A stretch of 64,000 nt of DNA from Magnetovibrio sp. (GTDB taxonomy: Bacteria; Pseudomonadota; Alphaproteobacteria; Rhodospirillales; Casp-alpha2), in the NCBI GenBank assembly GCA_002690705.1, contig NZFO01000007.1, positions 39,555 to 103,554 of the forward strand, read 5' to 3'. Made by a program: the position numbers and the translations under genes. Within the stretch, counting starts at the first letter, position 1, and every line of letters starts with the position of its first letter. Below are positions 29,982-37,345 of this stretch, piece by piece. The notes beneath the pieces are model-generated. The model searched no databases and was not told where the DNA came from. It saw only the letters and a list, made by a program, of their open reading frames with translations.

Positions 29982-30111
29982 ACTATTTCACAACCATTAA
30001 ATATTCGCCCCCTCCCTTATTAACCGTAAATATAACGACTTGATTTTAGCCTGACGAGGTACGAATTTGCTCCAATAATCTGACTCGAGGAGTATATACA
30101 CGGTCATCGAT

Positions 30112-30588
30112 TTGGGTCCAATTGTGTGCCAAAAAGCCCCGGATTTTTATTTACCCCGAGATGGTGGCGCTTATCTTAGTTTACAGGATCTCGCGGGCAA
30201 GGCCGTCGTCCTGTATTTTTACCCAAAAGACATGACCCCCGGATGCACCACCGAAGCACTGGATTTTCGGAATAGGGCTGGAGAGTTTGAGAAAGCGGGC
30301 GGAACAATTGTCGGGATATCGAGAGACAGCCCAGCCCGCCATGACAAATTCATCGCTAAAAACAAGCTCAATTTTATCCTGATTTCAGATGAAACTGGCG
30401 ACACTTGTAAAGCTTATGGCGTATGGCAACTTAAGAAATTTATGGGTCGCGAATTTATGGGCATTGTTCGCACGACTTTTATCATCAACCCAGAAGGTAT
30501 GATCACTAGCATCTGGTCCAAAGTAAGAGTGAAAGGGCACGTTGATGAGGTACTTAGGACCATTAAAAAATTTCAGAAAAATGAATAA
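30112..30588 (+). CDS. bcp: Thioredoxin-dependent thiol peroxidase (Bcp/PrxQ)
   Basis: Bcp peroxiredoxins reduce hydroperoxides in the cytoplasm. The peroxidatic cysteine is in DMTPGCTTEALDFR; the resolving cysteine found five residues later in many PrxQ proteins is replaced by leucine (TTEALDF), so this is probably a 1-Cys type. The start is uncertain. The TTG at 30112 lies 19 bases from the nearest ribosome binding site (CGAGGAG, ending at 30092). An ACG at 30100 in the same frame is at ideal spacing and would add VIDL. Its neighbour across about 70 bases is prfB, convergent. Confidence 0.9.
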   Translation: MGPIVCQKAPDFYLPRDGGAYLSLQDLAGKAVVLYFYPKDMTPGCTTEALDFRNRAGEFEKAGGTIVGISRDSPARHDKFIAKNKLNFILISDETGDTCKAYGVWQLKKFMGREFMGIVRTTFIINPEGMITSIWSKVRVKGHVDEVLRTIKKFQKNE

Positions 30589-30655
30589 GGATAGATAGTC
30601 GGTCAGATTTTTCAGCCAGGGGTGCGAGGGGTATCTGAAGCGTTTATAACTTGAG

Positions 30656-31778
30656 TTATCTAGCTCGTTTGTCACTCGCGGTATGCACTCGCTGGGCTAA
30701 CGCCGCAGCCATGAATTCATCTAAGTCCCCATCAAGGACGGCTTGGATATTGGATGTTTCTACAGAAGTCCTTAAATCCTTGACCATCTGATAAGGCTGC
30801 AAAACGTAGGATCTAATCTGATGCCCCCATCCAATCTCAGTTTTAGCATCATGTTCGGCCTGCGCCTCGTCTTCGCGCCGTTGCAACTCTGCCTCATACA
30901 AACGCGCCTTTAACATGTTCATCGCCTGGGCACGGTTTTTATGCTGCGAACGGTCATTTTGACATTGTACAACTATACCCGTCGGCAGGTGCGTGAGACG
31001 AATAGCCGAGTCTGTCTTGTTCACATGTTGCCCCCCTGCTCCCGACGCCCTATAGGTATCAACTCTAAGATCCTTATCCTCGATCTCAACATCAATTGTG
31101 TCGTCAATTACGGGATACACCCAAGCCGAAGAAAAACTGGTATGACGACGAGCACTCGAGTCATAAGGGGAAATTCGCACCAACCGATGAACACCTGACT
31201 CTGTTTTTAACCATCCGTAGGCATTATGACCTGAAATTTTAAGTGTGGCCGACTTAACTCCCGCTTCCTCGCCCGGGCTCTCTTCAAGCCATACGACTTT
31301 ATACTCATGTGCTTCGCACCATCTTGCGTACATTCGCAACAACATCTCGGCCCAGTCCTGAGCCTCTGTGCCGCCAGCACCCGCATGGATCTCTAGATAA
31401 CAATCATTAGAATCTGCCTCACCCGATAGGAGCGTTTCTAACTCGGCCTTACCTGCTCTTCGAAGTATGGCTTCGAGCGCGGCCTCCGCTTCCAAAATTA
31501 TTTCATCTTCACCCTCAGCGTCTCCCATTTCGATCAACTCGATACTATCGGAAACTTCGGTTTCCATATGATTGATAGCGTCGATACCGTTTGCAAGTCG
31601 CGTGCGCTCTTGTAAGACTGCTTGAGCACGTTGAGGGCTTGACCAGAGATCTGGGGCTTCAGCTAGTGAATTCAATTCTTGCAAACGAAGCTTTGCCTGA
31701 TCATAGTCAAAGATGCCTCCTCAGCAGTTCAATAGACCGCTTGATCTCCGCCACTTTTATCTCAATCTCCGCACGCAT
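30656..31778 (-). CDS. prfB: Peptide chain release factor 2, with programmed +1 frameshift
   Basis: RF2 terminates translation at UGA and UAA. Translation starts at the ATG at 31778 and runs 23 codons to an in-frame TGA at 31709-31707. The site CTT TGA C is preceded, three bases earlier, by the Shine-Dalgarno-like AGGAGG (31721-31716), the classic autoregulatory +1 frameshift arrangement. After the shift the main frame continues to 30656, for 373 residues in total. The peptidyl-hydrolysis motif GGQ ([14 protein letters not shown]) and the region [15 protein letters not shown] are present; SPY in place of E. coli's SPF is, to my knowledge, common in this class. Confidence 0.95.
31707..31721 (-). 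promoter_or_regulatory. RF2 recoding site: AGGAGG + CTT TGA C
   Basis: On the minus strand, AGGAGG (31721-31716), CAT, then CTT TGA followed by C reproduces the E. coli prfB frameshift signal with the same three-base spacer. Low RF2 leaves the UGA unread long enough for the ribosome to slip +1, so RF2 controls its own synthesis. Gene callers starting at the first in-frame ATG (31684) truncate the protein by about 31 residues. Confidence 0.95.
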
Positions 31779-32227
31779 ATACCATGTCTCTTGCCCCAAT
31801 ATACCCGCAGGATAAGACGTCAAGTAGGCCTAAATTGCAAGGGGTCTGAAATATTTTCATTACGTCCAAGTTTTTGGGTTACAGTAAAACTTTATTACCT
31901 ATAAAGCGCAGGGCAAAGAATGATTGCATGCCAAAAAGCCGCCTTAGCAGCTAAGGCTGGAAATAAAAGCAAATTAACCAACGCAGACATATTTTAATGA
32001 TCGAGGGTCTCGGCATCGACCGCACCGGCTTTTTTCAATAAGCAATCAATTAGGTTTTTTCTCAGTCTGCTTGGTTGGTGTTTTTTTAGCTTTATGCCAC
32101 TTCGAAGCCCACCAAGAGCACCTCAAACCAAAAACAACACCTACCCTATGTAGACAACAATTTCGTGTGTCGATTACCAAAGCTCTGGATTGATTAAGCT
32201 GGGCAGAGATGCCCTGATCTAGCCACC
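31779..32227. other. Gap between the RraA-family gene and prfB
   Basis: This 449-base gap holds a minus-strand terminator at 31933-31957 (listed) and no supported gene. One lysine-rich minus-strand frame ending near 32053 (tail KKTPTKQTEKKPN) lacks a start codon with a ribosome binding site. The prfB promoter should lie between the terminator and 31779. T-runs at 32030-32036 and 32081-32087 are not behind clear stems. Confidence 0.45.
31933..31957 (-). terminator. Rho-independent terminator upstream of prfB
   Basis: GCCTTAG at 31941-31947 pairs perfectly with CTAAGGC at 31951-31957 around a three-base loop. Read on the minus strand, the 7-bp stem is followed by GGC and five T residues. It would end transcripts coming from the RraA-family gene before the prfB promoter. 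Confidence 0.65.
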
Positions 32228-32884
32228 TTATATGCGTGTAAACTTTGTCATTACTTCGGTGAAGGTTAACCCAGCCTTTAACTCTTTAATCGCAGCTTTA
32301 TCGTCAGCATCGTATTGTTCTGCATTTTTTATAATGCCTTCGGCTTTTTGGACTGGCAGTACAACTACCCCTGTGCCGTCCGCTACAATCAAGTCGCCCG
32401 GCTCAACCAAGACACCATCGATCACCACGGCAACATTAATTTTCTCAACCATTATACGCGTGCGACCAGTCAATGGCGTAAGATGTTTAGCAAAAACCGG
32501 AAACTTAAATGCAATAATTTCCTCTAGGTCGCGAATACCAACATCGGCCAATAATCCAGCCACGCCCTTTTTCTTAGCAGCAAAAGATGCCATGCCTCCA
32601 AACGTTGAGACATTTGCCCCATTTGCCGCGACCACAATTATGTCTCCAGCGGATGCGGCATCAATCATAGACCCAACCTGGAAATCAGCGTGCGTATAGG
32701 TGCCATAGTCGCCCACAGTCTCCTGAACCGTGACAGCAGGACCGGCAAAATGCATTCCAAGCGCGACTTGTTTGATCGACGGAAGAATTCGGTCTGACAA
32801 ACCAAAATCATCCAGCGCATTCGCAAGAGTTGGTGTTGCGATTTTTTTTGCGCGTTCTGTCAAACTCCACATCGTATCATTCAT
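32228..32884 (-). CDS. RraA-family protein (HMG/CHA aldolase-like)
   Basis: Members of this family include 4-hydroxy-4-methyl-2-oxoglutarate aldolases and the E. coli RNase E inhibitor RraA. The central motif GGMASFAAKKKGVAGLLADVGIRD and VVIDGVLVEPGDLIVADGTGVVVLP are clear. At 218 residues it is longer than RraA (about 160) and fits the aldolase-like group better. It lies between the PBP1A gene and prfB, which are usually neighbours in alphaproteobacteria, so it may be an insertion in that set. A terminator follows at 31957-31933. Confidence 0.82.
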   Translation of the reverse strand: MNDTMWSLTERAKKIATPTLANALDDFGLSDRILPSIKQVALGMHFAGPAVTVQETVGDYGTYTHADFQVGSMIDAASAGDIIVVAANGANVSTFGGMASFAAKKKGVAGLLADVGIRDLEEIIAFKFPVFAKHLTPLTGRTRIMVEKINVAVVIDGVLVEPGDLIVADGTGVVVLPVQKAEGIIKNAEQYDADDKAAIKELKAGLTFTEVMTKFTRI

Positions 32885-32915
32885 CAGGCTATTCCCCCTC
32901 TGATTTCATAAAGAG

Positions 32916-35363
32916 TCAATAAAGCCCCCCTGTGCCGCTAATTCCGCCGTTCGGCGCGGCACCCGGCTCTCCGCCGCTTCGCCCCTCCAGCACTTTACTA
33001 TGCCCGGCAGGCAGGGAGCCTGGCTTGAAAGCCTCTAAGATAACACTTCGCGTTTTTGGCCCCGCCAACTCCCCTGTGCGCGCATCAACGCGAAAAAGCC
33101 GGATATTCGGCGGTATACGAAAAGGCACTGCAGGCTGATCTTTGAGAGCAGCGGACATGAAATCGCGGAAGATAGGTGCAGCAACAGACGACCCTGTCTC
33201 GCGACGCCCGAGCGGTAATGGAGTGTCAAACCCAACAAAAACCCCAACTGCCAAATCAGGCGAAAAGCCTAAAAACCATGCATCACGCTCGCGGTTGGTG
33301 GTACCCGTCTTACCCGCTAGAGGCTTACCCACGGCAGAAACGCGTTTTCCCGTTCCACGATCGACCACCCCCTTAAGCATCGCGACTACCTGATATGCAC
33401 TACCCGCATCCGTGATTTGATCACGCCGATCAGGAATTTGCGGCGGCTGTTGATAAATCCACGAATCGGCACGGCATTTATGACAATCACGAATATCATG
33501 GCGGAATATTGTTCGCCCATTGCGGTCCTGTATCCGATCTATCAAAGTGGGTTTGATTCGTTTACCACCATTGACCAACATCGCATAAGCGGCGGTTAAG
33601 CGGATTAGAGTTGTTTCTTTCGCGCCTAATGACATCGCGAGTGTTTCAGGTAATTTCTCAACAATACCAAATTTCCGGGCATATTCCGCTACTTTTCCCA
33701 TCCCTACGGTTTGAGCCAAGCGGACAGTCATCAAGTTACGAGATTTTTCGATGCCGAGGCGCATGGTGCTTGGGCCATAAAACTTTTTCGTATAGTTTGC
33801 GGGTCGCCATTTTGGTAAGCCTGCTCCTTGATCAATCACAAAAGGGGCATCCAAGATTAAGGTTGATGGTGTGTAGCCCTCATCAAGCGCGGCAAGATAA
33901 ACAAATGGCTTAAAAGCAGATCCGGGCTGACGAAAGGCTTGGACAGTACGATTGAATTGGCTCAACTCGGCCGAATAACCGCCACTCATAGCTAATACAC
34001 GGCCTGTATGCGGATCGATTGCAACAAGTCCACCATTAATTTCTGGGATTTGACGAAGGCCGTAAATATCGGTGTGTTCCGTCTTTTCTGATTTCACAAC
34101 TTTAACCTTAGATACGGCTACAATGTCACCAACGCTCAATACGTCGGAAGGTTTTTTGACCTTTGCACCTAATCTTTGGCCTTCCAGTGCTTTGCGCGCC
34201 CACATTAAATTTTTTACGGGAATCTTTCCGATTTTACCGTCTTCAATGCCGATAAACGCATGTTTTTCGTCACTACTTAGCACAATGGCCAATAACCAAT
34301 CCCCAAGACCCTGTGGCCGCGCCACTTTTGCCAAGGTTCGCTTCCAATCTGGAATCGAGTCGAATTCAGCAACCTCACGGATCTTATACAAAGGTCCGCG
34401 GTAACCGTGGCGGCGATCGTAGGCGCGCAACCCCTGACGTAAGGCAGTATCAGCCATAGCTTGTAAATTTGGATCGATAGTAGTGCGCACGGAGAGACCC
34501 CCTTTATACAATTGACTCTCTCCGTAACGCTGTTCTAATTCACGACGCACTTCCTCAGAAAAATACTCTGCTTTCACATACTCCGTTTCATCACGCTCCA
34601 CTACGATCAGCGTTCGAGCGCGAGCGAGCCTCGACTCCTTTTCTGTTATGAATTTCTCCTCAAGCATTCGTCCAATAACCCAATCTCGGCGTCCGCGCGC
34701 AGCCTCGGTTTTTCGTATCGGATTATAATTATTTGGCGCCTTGGGTAGTGCAGCTAAAAATGCAACTTCATCAATGCTTAATTCATCTAGCGAGCAATTA
34801 AAATAATTTAAAGCTGCAGCCGCAACGCCATAGGAGCCAAAACCCAGATATATCTCGTTTAAGTAAAGCTCGAGAATACGAGTCTTTGGAAAGGCACGTT
34901 CGATTCTTATTGCCAGAATTGCCTCTTTGATCTTACGGCGCCAAGAGACCTCATTCGTCAGCAGGAAATTTTTCGCCACTTGCTGCGTAATGGTTGAAGC
35001 ACCTACCAAGCGACGAGACGAGCCGAAGTTTTTAAGATTGATGAATGTTGCTCTCGCAACTCCCATTAAATCAATGCCCGCGTGGGTGAAAAAGTTCTTA
35101 TCTTCAGCCGCCAAAAAGGCCTGAATTACTTTTTTGGGCATCGCCTCAATTGGGACGAAAACGCGCTTTTCAATCGCATACTCGGCCAATAGACGGCCAT
35201 CCCCCGCATGGACACGAGTCATGACGGGTGGCTGGTAATCCGCCAATTGACGATAATCGGGTAAAGATTGACCAAATTTAAAAAAAATATAAATACCCGC
35301 TGTTGCACTGAGACCGATCAGAATAATCGTTAGGCCTAGTCCAGTAAAAAAAATACGTATCAT
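32916..35363 (-). CDS. mrcA: Penicillin-binding protein 1A
   Basis: This bifunctional peptidoglycan synthase polymerises glycan strands and cross-links them in the periplasm. A single N-terminal membrane helix (residues about 8-30) is followed by a GT51 transglycosylase domain with AAEDKNFFTHAGID near residue 90. A transpeptidase domain follows with the nucleophile motif GSAFKPF, EKSRNLMTV and KTGTT. Length (815) is normal. It follows the amidase gene on the same strand by 160 bases, an order conserved in alphaproteobacteria. Confidence 0.95.
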   Translation of the reverse strand: MIRIFFTGLGLTIILIGLSATAGIYIFFKFGQSLPDYRQLADYQPPVMTRVHAGDGRLLAEYAIEKRVFVPIEAMPKKVIQAFLAAEDKNFFTHAGIDLMGVARATFINLKNFGSSRRLVGASTITQQVAKNFLLTNEVSWRRKIKEAILAIRIERAFPKTRILELYLNEIYLGFGSYGVAAAALNYFNCSLDELSIDEVAFLAALPKAPNNYNPIRKTEAARGRRDWVIGRMLEEKFITEKESRLARARTLIVVERDETEYVKAEYFSEEVRRELEQRYGESQLYKGGLSVRTTIDPNLQAMADTALRQGLRAYDRRHGYRGPLYKIREVAEFDSIPDWKRTLAKVARPQGLGDWLLAIVLSSDEKHAFIGIEDGKIGKIPVKNLMWARKALEGQRLGAKVKKPSDVLSVGDIVAVSKVKVVKSEKTEHTDIYGLRQIPEINGGLVAIDPHTGRVLAMSGGYSAELSQFNRTVQAFRQPGSAFKPFVYLAALDEGYTPSTLILDAPFVIDQGAGLPKWRPANYTKKFYGPSTMRLGIEKSRNLMTVRLAQTVGMGKVAEYARKFGIVEKLPETLAMSLGAKETTLIRLTAAYAMLVNGGKRIKPTLIDRIQDRNGRTIFRHDIRDCHKCRADSWIYQQPPQIPDRRDQITDAGSAYQVVAMLKGVVDRGTGKRVSAVGKPLAGKTGTTNRERDAWFLGFSPDLAVGVFVGFDTPLPLGRRETGSSVAAPIFRDFMSAALKDQPAVPFRIPPNIRLFRVDARTGELAGPKTRSVILEAFKPGSLPAGHSKVLEGRSGGEPGAAPNGGISGTGGLY

Positions 35364-35523
35364 GGGATGTCTAAACTACTCAGATTACTTCGCTGCCGTA
35401 ATGTTATCATCTGAAGTGGTCCGCTTTCACGTCTAAAAATTAGATAATGTCGGAACCCCGATAATAGCTCAAATTTATTGATTTACGGTAACAAAACAAA
35501 AAATTTTCAGAACTTTTTTATCT

Positions 35524-36879
35524 TTAACGTCCCTTTGCCTGTTCGATGCGATTGAAGTAATTATTTACAGCGGAGGCTACCGCAACCGCGAGTTTCCTCC
35601 GATATCGCTTATCCCGCAAAGCACGCTCATCACTGGGGTTGGATAGAAAACCAAGTTCTAAAAGGACAGATGGCACATCTGGAGCTTTTAATACCGCGAA
35701 TCCAGCAAATCGATGAGTGTTGCGCAGAACAGTGGTCCGCCTCTTTAACTGCCCCACCAACAACCCTGCAAATCTTGCAGACTGATTCATTGTTTCGCGC
35801 TGCGCCAAGTCAATTAAGATGCCAGTTACATCCGCATTCTCATTGGTAAGATCGATACCGGCAATCAAATCAGCCTTGTTTTCTCTTTCAGCTAACTGAC
35901 CAGCCTCTTTGTCCGATGCCCGCTCAGAGAGAGTATAGACCGAAGGACCACTAATCTCTCTATTTTTGATTGAGTCGGCATGTAGTGAAATAAACAAATC
36001 AGTCTTTGTCTCTCGGGCACGATTAATACGGTCCCGCAGTCGAATAAAGATATCCCTACTCCGTGTAAGAATCACCTTATAACGCCCACTCTTATCTAGC
36101 TCTAATTTGACTGCCTTCGCCATAGCCAAGGTTACGTGCTTCTCGTAAAGACCAGATACCCCTATCGTACCAGGGTCAACGCCACCATGGCCCGGATCAA
36201 GCATAACAGTGTATTTGGCACCCAATTGGCGCAGCGCGGGTTTTCTTGGTGCCGGTTGAAAACGCGGCGGGGTCAGAGTAGCACGAGCTTGCTTTTTTTT
36301 ATGACTTTGCCCTGGTAACTGAAATTTAGATTCAAGAGCACCCATCAGGTTCCTCTCGGCAGAACTAACACCCGAAGGGGACACAGTTGGGACACCCCTA
36401 TTTTTTATTTTAGCGAGAAACGAGTCATGGTCCGATGGGACTAATTCGAGTACAAGTCGGTGCCCGTAAGCCCCGTTTGGAGCAATCAGCGCGGAATTAG
36501 CCACTCGCACTGGCCCCTTCAAATCAAGAACAACCCGGGAATGTCCCGGTTGATAAAGCCCGTATCGTAAGCGCTTGTATACCCCACTTGCCGACGGCAG
36601 TGGTTTTGGTGGCAAACGCCATCCAACCTCGGGCATGTCTATCACAATACGATAAGGATTAGCCAATGTGAAAATATTAACGGCCATACCTTTAGTGAAT
36701 TCAAAAACAAACCTAGTCGTATTTTCTTGAGTACCGATTCGGATATCGGTGATTATTGACGTAGCCGCCATCGCGCCATTACGTCCACCGGTAGAGGCCT
36801 CAATTAATCCAATCAGCACGAGCACTAATAAGGTAGCATACCAGCGTAAATGCCTAAAGCCATTGTAAAATATAGACAT
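35524..36879 (-). CDS. amiC: N-acetylmuramoyl-L-alanine amidase, AmiC-type
   Basis: This periplasmic zinc amidase cleaves the peptide from glycan during septal splitting. An N-terminal signal or anchor segment (about 12-28) precedes an AMIN domain (about 40-150) that targets peptidoglycan. A proline/lysine-rich linker leads to the Amidase_3 domain from about residue 228. Zinc ligands are in LDPGHGGVDPG, in the glutamate of GLYEKHVTL, and in FISLHADS; the catalytic glutamate is in VLLELGFLSN. Length (451) is normal. It diverges from rne. Confidence 0.94.
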   Translation of the reverse strand: MSIFYNGFRHLRWYATLLVLVLIGLIEASTGGRNGAMAATSIITDIRIGTQENTTRFVFEFTKGMAVNIFTLANPYRIVIDMPEVGWRLPPKPLPSASGVYKRLRYGLYQPGHSRVVLDLKGPVRVANSALIAPNGAYGHRLVLELVPSDHDSFLAKIKNRGVPTVSPSGVSSAERNLMGALESKFQLPGQSHKKKQARATLTPPRFQPAPRKPALRQLGAKYTVMLDPGHGGVDPGTIGVSGLYEKHVTLAMAKAVKLELDKSGRYKVILTRSRDIFIRLRDRINRARETKTDLFISLHADSIKNREISGPSVYTLSERASDKEAGQLAERENKADLIAGIDLTNENADVTGILIDLAQRETMNQSARFAGLLVGQLKRRTTVLRNTHRFAGFAVLKAPDVPSVLLELGFLSNPSDERALRDKRYRRKLAVAVASAVNNYFNRIEQAKGR

Positions 36880-37345
36880 TTTGCGGTCAAAGGCCCTCTA
36901 AATAACGCATATTCAATGTGTGTCTCCGTTGAGGTGTCAGTAATGCAAGCGAAATTGATTTGCGTTAAAACAACGAAATATGAACTTTTCACCACAATCT
37001 CATTGTCGAACCAAAATCCTACCGTTATCTTAATCCTTAAGGAAGTAATTAGGTTTTTTTAATTATTGCCTTAAAATGCGCAGCAAGATAGATCGATTTA
37101 AAAAATGCACAACGGTGCGGCACGCGCATTCAGAGAAGTTAAGTTACAAATATTCTTTCGAGGACTATCCTCAGAGGTTAACCCGATGACTGACAGAGCC
37201 GCGTATGCCATGCAACCGACAACACTGAGACTTTCCAGTGCAGACGGCATGATGACAAGCGCCGTCGGCATCACCAATGCCGGTTGTTCTGCCCTATCCA
37301 CGCATACGCGGGGCACACGACGAACGCCGCGGAGCTTAAAAATTC
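36880..37345 (+). promoter_or_regulatory. Long structured leader/promoter region of rne
   Basis: No convincing gene lies in these 466 bases. The last 125 form a chain of perfect short hairpins: CACTG/CAGTG (37223-37240), GACGGC/GCCGTC (37243-37266), CGGCAT/ATGCCG (37266-37282) and CGCGG/CCGCG (37307-37331). The last stem abuts GGAG (37331-37334), the likely rne ribosome binding site 11 bases before the ATG. RNase E is known to autoregulate through its 5' leader in enterobacteria; the same logic is inferred here. The first half is AT-rich and must also hold the divergent amidase promoter. Confidence 0.55.
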
